Below, piece by piece: positions 42,318 through 55,788 of a DNA stretch of 64,000 bases. Each line of letters opens with the position of its first letter. The stretch's first letter is position 1. The notes beneath the pieces are model-generated. The model had not been told where the DNA came from. It saw only the letters and a list, made by a program, of their open reading frames with translations, and made no database searches. Source of the stretch: Oncomelania hupensis (taxonomy: Eukaryota; Mollusca; Gastropoda; Littorinimorpha; Pomatiopsidae); assembly GCA_036898135.1 (NCBI GenBank), contig CM072522.1, forward strand, positions 58,936,209-59,000,208. The letters run 5' to 3'. Both the position numbers and the translations under genes were made by a program.

Positions 42318-43036
42318 CACAATTACACTCTAATGTTCCACAGCACAAGAAAAATTACGTTCTTTTACTACATTTGATCAGGCAGATTCTCTAGATTCCA
42401 TCTAAAAGTACACCAACCACAGCTAGATCCAAACAGTCACAGTCTTCTTCATATTATGACTATTTGACCGGTCGAAGCTACACATAAATAAAACATAAAT
42501 TCTCAATATGCAACTTTTCCAGTCACCAAATATTCACTCAAAGTTACACAAATGAATACACAAATAGCAGTATAATTTCCAGCATTGTTATTCTTCAGAT
42601 CTAAACTGCGGTTCAATAGATTAGTTCTTGGTTCTAAATGTACCGTATGATAGGCCTATTCTTCATCACACGGAAATAAAAGAAAGTTATTTTGTAGCAG
42701 AATTACGGCAGTTCCACTTCATCGTTTGCTCGAATAGTATCCACTGTAACATTTCTGTATGTTTATAAAAAGATAAAGTCAAAATAAAGTCAGAATGAAG
42801 AAATTTTCCTCACCTTAGGCTTGGAGCTCATTTCCTAAGTGGGTTGCTAAATCTTGGCAGACACAGCAAGGGCGGAAACAAGGATAACTTCTGCTACGAA
42901 TTTGTATTTTGAATAAAGGCTATTTTTCTGCACATTCTTCAATAAAAAGTTTCAGGGAGTATGATAATAGATAGTTGTAGAAAAATTAATAATAAAAGTT
43001 CATGTAAAAATAAGCTCTGGCCAGTCCAGGGCTTAC
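42318..43036. other. Unique non-coding DNA
   Basis: AT-rich, with no open frame, RNA gene or repeat that I recognise. Confidence 0.5.
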
Positions 43037-44012
43037 AATACTAACAACCATTGTAGGACTGAATACTGGACACTGTGAGTGTTATTGAAACTAACAACCA
43101 TTGTAGGATTGAATACTGGACACTGTGAGTGTGATTGATAGGAACAACCATTGTAGAACTGAATACTGGACACTGTGAGTGTGATTGATAGGAACAACCA
43201 TTGTAGAACTGAATACTGGACACTGTGACTGTGATTGATACTAACAACCATTGTAGGACTGAATACTGGACACTGTGAGTGTGATTGATACGAACAACCA
43301 TTGTAGGACTGAATACTGGACACTGTGAGTGTGATTGATAGGAACAACCATTGTAGGACTGAATACTGGACACTGTGAGTGTGATTGATAGGAACAACCA
43401 TTGTAGGACTGAATACTGGACACTGTTAGTGTGATTGATATGAACAACCATTGTAGGACTGAATACTGGACACTGTGAGTGTGATTGATATTAACAACCA
43501 TTGTAGGACTGAATACTGGACACTGTGAGTGTGATTGATACTAACAACCATGGTAGGACTGATTACTGGACACTGTGAGTGTGATTGATAGGAACAACCA
43601 TTGTAGGACTGAATACTGGACACTGTGAGTGTGATTGATACTTACAACCATTGTAGGATTGAATACTGGACACTGTGAGAGTGATTGATACTAACAACCA
43701 TTGTAGGACTGAATACTGGACACTGTGAGTGTGATTGATACTAACCACCACTGTAGGACTGAATACTGGACACTGTGACTGTGATTGATACTAACAACCA
43801 TTGTAGGACTGAATACTGGACACTGTGAGTGTGATTGATACTAACAACCATTGTAGAACTGAATACTGGACACTGTGAGTGTGATTGATAGGAACAACTA
43901 TTGTAGAACTGAATACTGGACACTGTGACTGTGATTGATACTAACAACCATTGTAGGACTGAATACTGGACACTGTGAGTGTGATTGATAGGAACAACTA
44001 TTGTAGGATTCC
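43037..44012 (+). repeat. 50-bp minisatellite
   Basis: About 19 units of 50 bp, AACAACCATTGTAGGACTG then AATACTGGACACTGTGAGTG then TGATTGATA. It is unrelated to the 50-bp array at 3000-3370. Minus-strand frames of up to 136 codons are by-products. Confidence 0.95.
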
Positions 44013-44064
44013 GCTATCTTTTAGAATCTGTATCCTTGTTGTGAATCACATGTCTAATTTCTCC

Positions 44065-44084
44065 GTCTCCCTCTCTCTTTTTCT

Positions 44085-44131
<47 letters not shown>
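44065..44131 (+). repeat. (CT)n microsatellite
   Basis: TCTC dinucleotide run with a few interruptions. Confidence 0.95.
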
Positions 44132-44134
<3 letters not shown>

Positions 44135-44488
44135 CTCTCCAACTGTTACATAGGCCTAACCTCTCTCACGTATCCTGAATGCAAAATATCTCCTTGTACA
44201 TCATAGTGTGATGTGAACTGAGATAGGCCTAGTCTCATTGAAATATAGGATGTTATACCGGATTTGCAAAACAACGGAAGCACTTTACGACAACGCAAGC
44301 AGCGCAGTCCTGCTTCAAGCCCATGAAACTGTTGGATATGTGCGCTATATCAAATTGCTTGTAGTAAAATAAATGAATAATAGACAGACTGGATAAGACT
44401 TCTAGACCACAACGTGTATTGGCCAATGTGTATACTGTCTCCTCTCCACTTCAACCTTAGTATAGTATGATTTTATTATTGCTGTAAA
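44132..44488. other. Non-coding linker with a dispersed-repeat fragment
   Basis: GGATATGTGCGCTATAT at about 44333-44350 followed by TAAAATAAATGAATAAT matches the GCGC repeat at 31023-31112 in reverse orientation. Nothing else recognised. Confidence 0.5.
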
Positions 44489-45450
44489 GTTGTTACATGT
44501 TGTTATGTAATACCTATTACGTTATATGTTGTTGTTATGTGATACCTATTACGTTTTATGTTGTTGTTTCGTGATACCTATTACGTTTTATGTTGTTGTT
44601 ATGTGATACCTATTACGTTTTATGTTGTTGTTATGTGATACCTTATACGTTTTATGTTGTTGTTATGTGATACCTATTACGTTTTATGTTGTTGTTATGT
44701 GATACCTATTACGTTATATGTTGTTGTTTTGTGATACCTGTTATATGTTGTTGTTTTGTGATACCTATTACGTTATATGTTGTTGTTTTGTGATACCTGT
44801 TACGTTATATGTTGTTGTTTTGTGATACCTGTTACGTTATATGTTGTTGTTATGTGATACCTATTACGTTTTATGTTGTTGTTATGTGATACCTGTTATA
44901 TGTTGTTGTTATGAGATACCTATTACGTTATATGTTGTTGTTTTGTGATACCTATTACGTTATATGTTGTTGTTATGTGATACCTATTACGTTATATGTT
45001 GTTGTTATGTGATACCTATTACGTTATATGTTGTTGTTATGTGATACCTATTACGTTATATGTTATTGTTATGTGATACCTATTACGTTATATGTTGTTA
45101 TGTGATACCTATTACGTTATATGTTGTTATGTGATACCTATTACGTTATATGTTGTTGTTATGTGATACCTATTATGTTAAATGTTGTTGTTATGTGATA
45201 CCTATTAGGCTATATGTTGTTGTTATGAGATACCTGTTACGTTATATGTTGTTGTTATGTGATACCTATTACGTTATATGTTGTTGTTATGTGATACCTA
45301 TTACGTTTTATGTTGTTGTTATGTGATACCTATTACGTTATATGTTGTTGTTTTGTGATACCTGTTACGTTATATGTTGTTGTTATGAGATACCTATTAG
45401 GCCTACGTTATATGTTGTTATGTGAACCTATTATGTTATACAGTATGGTG
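44489..45450 (+). repeat. 32-bp minisatellite
   Basis: About 30 units of 32 bp, ATGTTGTTGTTATGTGATAC then CTATTACGTTAT, with variant units lacking one TTG or the ACG. Confidence 0.93.
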
Positions 45451-45639
45451 TTGCTATGCGATACATATTACGTTATAAGGGTACACTGTACGCTGTGGAT
45501 GAATGGTTTAATGTCTGTTGCCAATAAAATTGCATACAAAAGAAGAATGTGTAGCTTGAATATGTTTAAACTTTCCTCTAACAAGCAGCTTAATTATCAA
45601 TCAATTTAACAGAAAAGAGCTAAATAAAACGTATACAAA

Positions 45640-45722
45640 CATTGCAACTGGCGAGCTTATCAACACTAATTTGTGGATGATTTAATACATCCCGCTTTGC
45701 TGGGCCATTTTTCTATCATGCA
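45640..45722. other. Flank block shared with 55800-55880
   Basis: TTTGTGGATGATTTAATACA, TTTGCTGGGCC and TTTTCTATCATGCAGCTGTG match the sequence after the 24-bp array near 55830-55880. Confidence 0.65.
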
Positions 45723-46620
45723 GCTGTGATCTTTACAACGACAATAGCAATATTAATACATCCTGCTTTGTTCGGGCATACTTTTCTATCATGTAGCTGT
45801 GATCTTTACCATGTAGCTGTGATCTTTACCCTCTTTACCATGTAGCTGTGATCTTTACCATGTAGCTGTGATCTTTACCCTCTTTACCATGTAGCTGTGA
45901 TCTTTGCCATGTAGCTGTGATCTTTACCATGTAGCTGTGATCTTTACCATGTAGCTGTGATCTTTACCATGTAGCTGTGATCTTTACCATCTTTACCATG
46001 TAGCTGTGGTCTTTACCATGTAGCTGTGATCTTTGCCATGTAGCTGTGATCTTTACCATGTAGCTGTGATCTTTACCATGTAGCTGTAATCTTTACCATC
46101 TTTACCATGTAGCTATGATCTTTACCATGTAGCTGTGAATTTTACCATGTAGCTGTGATCTTTACCATCTTTACCATGTAGCTGTGATCTTTGCCATGTA
46201 GCTGTGATCTTTACCATTTTTACCATGTAGCTGTAATCTTTACCATGTAGCTGTGATCTTTGCCATGTAGCTGTGATCTTTACCATGTAGCTGTGATCTT
46301 TACCATGTAGCTGTAATCTTTACCATGTAGCTGTGATCTTTACCATGTAGCTGTGATCTTTACCATGTAGCTGTGATCTTTACCATGTAGCTATGATCTT
46401 TACCATGTAGCTGTGAATTTTACCATGTAGCTGTGATCTTTACCATCTTTACCATGTAGCTGTGATCTTTGCCATGTAGCTGTGATCTTTACCATTTTTA
46501 CCATGTAGCTGAGATCTTTGCCATTTAGCTGTGATCTTTACCATGTAGCTGTAATTTTTCCATGTAACTGTGATATTTACCATGTAGCTCTGATCTTTAC
46601 CATGTAGCTACCATGTAGAC
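45723..46620 (+). repeat. 20-bp minisatellite
   Basis: About 43 units of CATGTAGCTGTGATCTTTAC, with inserted 9-bp part-units (CATCTTTAC). The founding word is visible in the left flank (CATGCAGCTGTGATCTTTAC). Confidence 0.95.
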
Positions 46621-46675
46621 CCCCAGATAACTGAACACAATGCTGGGGGAGAAGTGACCTAGTGATTGCTGGGTG

Positions 46676-46816
46676 TGTGGCTGCCATTAACCCGTCTGTG
46701 ACATGAGTGCCACCTGTCATCATACAACATTGCTAACATGGTCACCTAGCTGCCATTCACCCGTCTGTGACATGAGTGCCACCTGTCATCATACAACATT
46801 GCTAACATAATCACCT
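46676..46816 (+). repeat. 69-bp minisatellite, left part
   Basis: Two units of a 69-bp repeat (CTGCCATTCACCCGTCTGTG, ACCTGTCATCATACAACATT, GCTAACATGGTCACCTAG). Interrupted by the element at 46817 and continued at 47384. Confidence 0.9.
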
Positions 46817-47381
46817 ACATTACATTACATGATTATTGCTTTGAGTCCAGCGGACTCTTCTGAGTCAAATCAAGACCGGACAACCCCCGATCCGCATAAA
46901 AGATCTGCTGAAACAACCATAGTGGTAAAACTGAAGCCTCTCCATGAACCAGTCACTTTACAATAAAGACATCCCACGCAGGGGACGCTGAGGCTATACT
47001 CTAATATATCGAACCCCCGTTTACAAAAACAAAATAGAATACAAACATCATTATGAATTATCAACAAAACAAGATGCCAACATTGCTAAATAATAACATC
47101 ATAGGAGGTTCTAGTGACCACCTGGCAGAAATCGTCCAATATTCCCAAGCTGATTCAACAAACCTCACACACAAATAAGGAATCATGTCCCGGAAGAGTT
47201 TTCAAGAAAACAGGTAGGTGACTGGTCTAGTGAAGAAGAAGATAGTATAGCAGATTGATAGAACAGAGCAGGAATGAGAAAGAGCAAATGAGAAAGACAG
47301 CGACAGTGGGAATTTAAAGCACTAAATTTCCAGAAAGCGGGGATACTATTTATATTGAAACCCCCGGCACCCCAACGGTGG
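46817..47381 (-). mobile_element. Small retroelement sharing the 3' tail of the RNase H LINE
   Basis: 565 bp inserted in the 69-bp array. On the minus strand its 3' end reads AAGAGTCCGCTGGACT, CAAAGCAATAATCATG then TAATGTAATGTA, the same 3' end as the LINE copies at 165-982 and 26076-26905. The flanks AACATAATCACCT (46804-46816) and AACATGGTCACCT (47384-47396) look like a 13-bp target duplication with two mismatches. It has no protein-coding capacity, so it is probably a non-autonomous derivative using that LINE's machinery, or a 5'-truncated or deleted copy. Confidence 0.65.
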
Positions 47382-47383
47382 AA

Positions 47384-47780
47384 AACATGGTCACCTAGCT
47401 GCCATTCACCGGTCTGTGACATCAGTGTCACCTGTCATCACACAACATTGCTAGCATGGACACCTAGCTGCCATTTACCCGTCTGTGACATCAGTGTCAC
47501 CTGTCATCACACAACATTGCTTGATAGCATGCACACCTAGCTGCCATTTACCCGTCTGTGACATCAGTGTCACCTGTCATCACACAACATTGCTAACATG
47601 GTCACTTAGCTGCCATTCACCCGTCTGTGACATTAGTGTCACCTGTCATCACACAACATTGCTAACATGGTCACCTAGCTGCCATTTACCCGTCTGTGAC
47701 ATCAGTGTCACCTGTCATCACACAAAATTGCTAACATGGTCACCTAGCTGCCATTCACCAGTCTGTGACATGACGTATGT
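47384..47780 (+). repeat. 69-bp minisatellite, right part
   Basis: Five to six units, 69 bp apart (one 73 bp). An open frame of 100 codons across it is a by-product. Confidence 0.92.
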
Positions 47781-47810
47781 GACATGACATCTTCATCATT
47801 ATTATTAACA

Positions 47811-47814
47811 ACAA

Positions 47815-47879
<65 letters not shown>

Positions 47880-47900
47880 CCATCATCGTCGTCGTCATCG

Positions 47901-47958
<58 letters not shown>

Positions 47959-48004
47959 TATCATCACCTTCTTCTTCTTCTTCTTCTTCTTCTTCTTCTT
48001 CTTC
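47811..48004 (+). repeat. (CAT)n-(CTT)n compound microsatellite
   Basis: About 50 CAT triplets with CAC/CGT interruptions pass into about 12 CTT triplets. It is the reverse-strand counterpart of the GAA-GAT tract at 31219-31412. Confidence 0.97.
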
Positions 48005-48436
48005 AATAGCAAAGATCATTTGCATTTACAATATATATCGAAAAACCAAGTATAATTAAGAAAAAAAAATATGATTACAGTGTAACGTGAATGTTGCAAA
48101 AGCCAGACTTTTGAACACTTGATACAACTTATGTTTATGCCAGCCAAACTATATCATGGTCACAATGCTTGATTTAGTTACACCCTTTCCCGTGTAGCTG
48201 AGTAAGTCTTTCGCTTTCACCATTATTGGAAACATAGAAAAACCTAATGCCTGTTTACCAAAAAACAGGGATGAATAAACATTAAACTTCCCTGAAGCTG
48301 AGGTCATCAGTATTACATTACGTGTTACTGAAGAGAAACCTCGGACGGCTTGATTTAGATCCTGTATCGGCCAGCGTATCGAGCAGCTTTTGAGCTGGTA
48401 AAGAAAGTTATGGAAAGAGATTGCTGTGACTCAGCT
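48005..48436. other. Dispersed block, paralogue of 56280-56610
   Basis: Non-coding. TTTGCATTTACAAT, TTTCCCGTGTAGCTGAG, CAGGGATGAATAAAC and TTTAGATCCTGTATCGGCC recur in order at 56300-56610. No open frame of note. Confidence 0.7.
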
Positions 48437-49381
48437 GCCTTCCTATCCTATCCCGTAACTCAAAGGTCGATGGGGCACCACAGATGATCGTTTAACCAGC
48501 GTACTCCATCTTTCTTTGTCATCAGCAACCCTCCTGGTTTCGCTCAGTATCAAACCAGTCAATCCTGTCGACAGTTGCCTCCCACCACTTTTTCTGTCTT
48601 CCTCTTCTTCTGCCTCATTGCAACGTGTCTTGCAGGATGATCTTTGCGAGGCCTGATACTCTGGTGACGTGTTCACACCATCAGAGTTTCTGTTTCTTCA
48701 CCACTGTGAGCATATCATCGTCCAATGGCTTGTGTGATGGTCTGTCGGAATTCGTTGTTTTTTGATGTGCTGGGTATAGGAAATGCCCAGAAGTCTTCTG
48801 TAGCACCTCATCTTCATGCTTTCTATATTCTTTGTTGTAGATCTGCTGTGAGGGTCCATGTTTCGCAAGCGTATAGGAAGATGGAGATGACAAGGGAGCG
48901 CAGCAGCCTTACCTTGGAATGCAGACTGATGGTCCTTTCCTTCCAAATGGGCTTCAACCCTGTCCATTGTCTGATAAAATGGCTCCTTAATATTTGAAGC
49001 TATGCACTGTGTTGAAGAATTAACCTCGGATTTTGTTGTCCGTGTTGATGCCATTGATGTTGATGATCATCATTTCGGTCTTCTCTACATTTATTTCCAT
49101 TCCATAGGCTCTGGAGGAGGTGTTACGCCTCTGTACCAGCAGTTCAAATTCTTGTTCCCCTCCAGCCAATCCATCAATGTCATCCGCAAAACGGAGGTTG
49201 GAGATTGCTCTGCCCCCTATGCTGACTGTGTTTTCGTGATCTTCAAGGGCAACTGACATGATGCGCTATATGAAAGGTTAAAAAATGGAGAGAGTAGGCA
49301 TCATTGACGAACACCGATTGTGGTTCTAAACTAGTTCCCAATGGCGCTGTTGTGGAGGACTGCACTGGTAGCCTTGTCATA
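48437..49381 (-). pseudogene. RTE-type LINE fragment, 5'-truncated
   Basis: On the minus strand it starts within RT (YDKATSAV-like word, then an LRFADDIDGLAGGEQE box at about 49160-49210, SVALEDHENTVSIGGRAIS) and reaches the C-terminal SSVVPHRP end and a short GGATA tail at 48441. Frameshifts break it (pieces at 49020-49259, 48698-49054 and 48443-48676). Its 5' end coincides with the 3' tail of the next RTE copy at 49383. Confidence 0.85.
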
Positions 49382-49382
49382 C

Positions 49383-49932
49383 TTCCTATCCTATCCTATC
49401 CTGTCCCATAACCCGAAGGTCGTAGTGGCACCACAGATGATCGTTTAACCAGCATACTCCATCTTTCTCTGTCCTCAGCAGCCCTCATGGCTTCGCTCAG
49501 TGTCAAACCAGTCCATTCTCGAATGTTGTCCTCCCACCTCTTTTTCGGTCTCCCCCTTCTTCTACCTCCTTGCACTGTGCCTTGCAGAATGGTCTTTGCT
49601 ATGCCTGATGATCTGGTGACGTGGCCATACCATCGGAGTTTCCGTTTCTTCACCACTGTGAGCAGGTCATCGTGTTGTCCAATGGCTTGTGTGATGGTCT
49701 GTCGGACTTCGTCGTTGGTGATGTGTTGGGTATAGGAAATGCACAGAAGTCTTCTGTAGCACCTCATCTCCATGCTTTGTATTCTTCGTTGGAGATCTGC
49801 TGTGAGGGTCCATGCTTCGCAAGCATATAGGAAGATGGAGATGACCAGAGAGCGCAGCAGTCTTACTTTGGTTTTTGAATACTTCAATATTTTTAGGGCT
49901 GCCTTAAGTGAACGATTAAGTTTTGTTTTCAA
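49383..49932 (-). pseudogene. RTE C-terminal fragment with intact 178-codon frame
   Basis: An unbroken frame (49396-49932) covers VRLLRSLVISIFLYACEAW, RRIQSMEMRCYRRLL, LLTVVKKRKLRWYGHV and RRRGRPKKRWEDNIREWTG, ending GYGTG. A GGATA tail lies at 49383-49396. LINE homology starts at about 49878; the first 18 residues come from flanking DNA. It is well preserved, so young, but 5'-truncated, without endonuclease or RT core. Confidence 0.88.
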
Positions 49933-50042
49933 TGTGCATTCTCGTAAAGGAAGACGGACTTAATATAACCGTATTAGATTTGAAATACTCCTAATGATCT
50001 CTCTTGGCGCACCTTGTTTTTTTTTTCTCTTGTGCGGATATG

Positions 50043-50292
50043 AGTTAGATCCTGTATAGACCAGTGCCTTGAGTTAGATCTTGTATAGACCAGTGCCTTG
50101 AGTTAGATCCTGTATAGACCAGTGCCTTGAGTTAGATCTTGTATTTGCCAGCGCCTTGAGTTAGATCCTGTATAGACCAGTGCCTTGAGTTAGATCCTGT
50201 ATAGACCAGTGCCTTGAGTTAGATCCTGTATAGACCAGTGCCTTGAGTTAGATCCTGTATAGACCAGTGCCTTGAGTTAGATCTTGTATTTG
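50043..50292 (+). repeat. 29-bp minisatellite
   Basis: About nine units of GAGTTAGATCCTGTATAGAC plus CAGTGCCTT. Shares its core with the dispersed repeat at 31085-31112. Confidence 0.93.
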
Positions 50293-50392
50293 CCAGCGCC
50301 TGGAGCGTGTCTTGAGCTGGAAAACGGCTCCGTTACGACGATTAAAAAATAAATCAACAATGGTAGTGGACACCGACAGCCTTGGTCCAACA
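50293..50392. other. Linker
   Basis: CAGCGCCTGGAGCGTG, TCTTGAGCTGG and a short unique stretch before the 24-bp array. No feature. Confidence 0.5.
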
Positions 50393-53300
50393 TTTTGATA
50401 TGGCACTGTAACAACATTTTGATATGGCACTCTAACAACATTTTGATATGGCACTGTAACAACATTTTGATATGGCACTCTAACAACATTTTGATATGGC
50501 ACTGTAACAACATTTTGATATGGCACTATAACAACATTTTGATATGGCACTCTAACAACATTTTGATATGGCACTCTAACAACATTTTGATATGGCACTG
50601 TAACAACATTTTGATATGGCACTCTAACAACATTTTGATATGGCACTCTAACAACATTTTGATATGGCACTCTAACAACATTTTGATATGGCACTATAAC
50701 AACATTTTGATATGGCACTCTAACAACATTTTGATATGGCACTGTAACAACATTTTGATATGGCACTCTAACAACATTTTGATATGGCACTCTAACAACA
50801 TTTTGATATGGCACTCTAACAACATTTTGATATGGCACTCTAACAACATTTTGATATGGCACTGTAACAACATTTTGATATGGCACTCTAACAACATTTT
50901 GATATGGCACTCTAACAACATTTTGATATGGCACTCTAACAACATTTTGATATGGCACTGTAACAACATTTTGATATGGCACTCTAACAACATTTTGATA
51001 TGGCACTCTAACAACATTTTGATATGGCACTCTAACAACATTTTGATATGGCACTGTAACAACATTTTGATATGGCACTCTAACAACATTTTGATATGGC
51101 ACTCTAACAACATTTTGATATGGCACTCTAACAACATTTTGATATGGCACTCTAACAACATTTTGATATGGCACTCTAACAACATTTTGATATGGCACTC
51201 TAACAACATTTTGATATGGCACTCTAACAACATTTTGATATGGCACTGTAACAACATTTTGATATGGCACTCTAACAACATTTTGATATGGCACTCTAAC
51301 AACATTTTGATATGGCACTCTAACAACATTTTGATATGGCACTCTAACAACATTTTGATATGGCACTGTAACAACATTTTGATATGGCACTCTAACAACA
51401 TTTTGATATGGCACTGTAACAACATTTTGATATGGCACTCTAACAACATTTTGATATGGCACTCTAACAACATTTTGATATGGCACTGTAACAACATTTT
51501 GATATGGCACTCTAACAACATTTTGATATGGCACTCTAACAACATTTTGATATGGCACTCTAACAACATTTTGATATGGCACTCTAACAACATTTTGATA
51601 TGGCACTCTAACAACATTTTGATATGGCACTCTAACAACATTTTGATATGGCACTCTAACAACATTTTGATATGGCACTCTAACAACATTTTGATATGGC
51701 ACTCTAACAACATTTTGATATGGCACTCTAACAACATTTTGATATGGCACTCTAACAACATTTTGATATGGCACTCTAACAACATTTTGATATGGCACTC
51801 TAACAACATTTTGATATGGCACTCTAACAACATTTTGATATGGCACTCTAACAACATTTTGATATGGCACTCTAACAACATTTTGATATGGCACTCTAAC
51901 AACATTTTGATATGGCACTCTAACAACATTTTGATATGGCACTCTAACAACATTTTGATATGGCACTCTAACAACATTTTGATATGGCACTCTAACAACA
52001 TTTTGATATGGCACTCTAACAACATTTTGATATGGCACTCTAACAACATTTTGATATGGCACTCTAACAACATTTTGATATGGCACTCTAACAACATTTT
52101 GATATGGCACTCTAACAACATTTTGATATGGCACTCTAACAACATTTTGATATGGCACTCTAACAACATTTTGATATGGCACTCTAACAACATTTTGATA
52201 TGGCACTCTAACAACATTTTGATATGGCACTCTAACAACATTTTGATATGGCACTCTAACAACATTTTGATATGGCACTCTAACAACATTTTGATATGGC
52301 ACTCTAACAACATTTTGATATGGCACTCTCACAACATTTTGATATGGCACTCTAACAACATTTTGATATGGCACTCTAACAACATTTTGATATGGCACTC
52401 TAACAACATTTTGATATGGCACTCTAACAACATTTTGATATGGCACTCTAACAACATTTTGATATGGCACTCTAACAACATTTTGATATGGCACTCTAAC
52501 AACATTTTGATATGGCACTCTAACAACATTTTGATATGGCACTCTAACAACATTTTGATATGGCACTCTAACAACATTTTGATATGGCACTCTAACAACA
52601 TTTTGATATGGCACTCTAACAACATTTTGATATGGCACTCTAACAACATTTTGATATGGCACTCTAACAACATTTTGATATGGCACTCTAACAACATTTT
52701 GATATGGCACTCTAACAACATTTGATATGGCACTCTAACAACATTTTGATATGGCACTCTAACAACATTTTGATATGGCACTCTAACAACATTTTGATAT
52801 GGCACTCTAACAACATTTTGATATGGCACTCTAAAAACATTTTGATATGGCACTCTAACAACATTTTGATATGGCACTCTAACAACATTTTGATATGGCA
52901 CTCTAACAACATTTTGATATGGCACTCTAACAACATTTTGATATGGCACTCTAACAACATTTTGATATGGCACTCTAACAACATTTTGATATGGCACTCT
53001 AACAACATTTTGATATGGCACTCTAACAACATTTGATATGGCACTCTAACAACATTTTGATATGGCACTCTAACAACATTTTGATATGGCACTCTAACAA
53101 CATTTTGATATGGCACTCTAACAACATTTTGATATGGCACTCTAACAACATTTTGATATGGCACTCTAACAACATTTTGATATGGCACTCTAACAACATT
53201 TTGATATGGCACTCTAACAACATTTTGATATGGCACTCTAACAACATTTTGATATGGCACTCTAACAACATTTTGATATGGCACTCTAACAACATTTTGA

Positions 53301-55788
53301 TATGGCACTCTAACAACATTTTGATATGGCACTCTAACAACATTTTGATATGGCACTCTAACAACATTTTGATATGGCACTCTAACAACATTTTGATATG
53401 GCACTCTAACAACATTTTGATATGGCACTCTAACAACATTTTGATATGGCACTCTAACAACATTTTGATATGGCACTCTAACAACATTTTGATATGGCAC
53501 TCTAACAACATTTTGATATGGCACTCTAACAACATTTTGATATGGCACTCTAACAACATTTTGATATGGCACTCTAACAACATTTTGATATGGCACTCTA
53601 ACAACATTTTGATATGGCACTCTAACAACATTTTGATATGGCACTCTAACAACATTTTGATATGGCACTGTAACAACATTTTGATATGGCACTGTAACAA
53701 CATTTTGATATGGCACTGTAACAACATTTTGATATGGCACTCTAACAACATTTTGATATGGCACTCTAACAACATTTTGATATGGCACTGTAACAAACAT
53801 TTTGATATGGCACTGTAACAACATTTTGATATGGCACTGTAACAACATTTTGATATGGCACTCTAACAACATTTTGATATGGCACTCTAACAACATTTTG
53901 ATATGGCACTCTAACAACATTTTGATATGGCACTGTAACAACATTTTGATATGGCACTGTAACAACATTTTGATATGGCACTCTAACAACATTTTGATAT
54001 GGCACTCTAACAACATTTTGATATGGCACTCTAACAACATTTTGATATGGCACTCTAACAACATTTTGATATGGCACTCTAACAACATTTTGATATGGCA
54101 CTCTAACAACATTTTGATATGGCACTCTAACAACATTTTTGATATGGCACTCTAACAACATTTTGATATGGCACTCTAACAACATTTTGATATGGCACTC
54201 TAACAACATTTTGATATGGCACTCTAACAACATTTTGATATGGCACTCTAACAACATTTTGATATGGCACTCTAACAACATTTTGATATGGCACTCTAAC
54301 AACATTTTGATATGGCACTCTAACAACATTTTGATATGGCACTCTAACAACATTTTGATATGGCACTCTAACAACATTTTGATATGGCACTGTAACAACA
54401 TTTTGATATGGCACTCTAACAACATTTTGATATGGCACTCTAACAACATTTTGATATGGCACTCTAACAACATTTTGATATGGCACTGTAACAACATTTT
54501 GATATGGCACTGTAACAACATTTTGATATGGCACTCTAACAACATTTTGATATGGCACTCTAACAACATTTTGATATGGCACTCTAACAACATTTTGATA
54601 TGGCACTCTAACAACATTTTGATATGGCACTCTAACAACATTTTGATATGGCACTCTAACAACATTTTGATATGGCACTCTAACAACATTTTGATATGGC
54701 ACTCTAACAACATTTTGATATGGCACTCTAACAACATTTTGATATGGCACTCTAACAACATTTTGATATGGCACTCTAACAACATTTTGATATGGCACTC
54801 TAACAACGTTTTGATATGGCACTCTAACAACATTTTGATATGGCACTCTAACAACGTTTTGATATGGCACTCTAACAACATTTTGATATGGCACTCTAAC
54901 AACATTTTGATATGGCACTCTAACAACATTTTGATATGGCACTCTAACAACATTTTGATATGGCACTCTAACAACATTTTGATATGGCACTGTAACAACA
55001 TTTTGATATGGCACTCTAACAACATTTTGATATGGCACTCTAACAACATTTTGATATGGCACTCTAACAACATTTTGATATGGCACTGTAACAACATTTT
55101 GATATGGCACTGTAACAACATTTTGATATGGCACTCTAACAACATTTTGATATGGCACTCTAACAACATTTTGATATGGCACTCTAACAACATTTTGATA
55201 TGGCACTCTAACAACATTTTGATATGGCACTGTAACAACATTTTGATATGGCACTCTAACAACATTTTGATATGGCACTCTAACAACATTTTGATATGGC
55301 ACTCTAACAACATTTTGATATGGCACTCTAACAACATTTTGATATGGCACTGTAACAACATTTTGATATGGCACTCTAACAACATTTTGATATGGCACTG
55401 TAACAACATTTTGATATGGCACTCTAACAACATTTTGATATGGCACTCTAACAACATTTTGATATGGCACTCTAACAACATTTTGATATGGCACTCTAAC
55501 AACATTTTGATATGGCACTCTAACAACATTTTGATATGGCACTCTAACAACATTTTGATATGGCACTCTAACAACATTTTGATATGGCACTCTAACAACA
55601 TTTTGATATGGCACTCTAACAACATTTTGATATGGCACTCTAACAACATTTTGATATGGCACTCTAACAACATTTTGATATGGCACTCTAACAACATTTT
55701 GATATGGCACTCTAACAACATTTTGATATGGCACTCTAACAACATTTTGATATGGCACTCTAACAACATTTTGATATGGCACTCTAAC
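50393..55788 (+). repeat. 24-bp minisatellite (about 225 units)
   Basis: Units are AACAACATTTTGATATGGCA plus CTCT, with CTGT or CTAT variants; a few units are 23 or 25 bp (near 52723, 53031, 53795, 54136). Because 24 is a multiple of three, several frames on both strands stay open for hundreds of codons (e.g. about 820 codons minus, 776 plus) as eight-residue repeats. No start context, flanking exon or composition supports a gene. Confidence 0.97.

Noticed and set aside
43033..43947. Overlapping minus-strand frames of about 60-136 codons
   Set aside because: Frames through a 50-bp tandem repeat.
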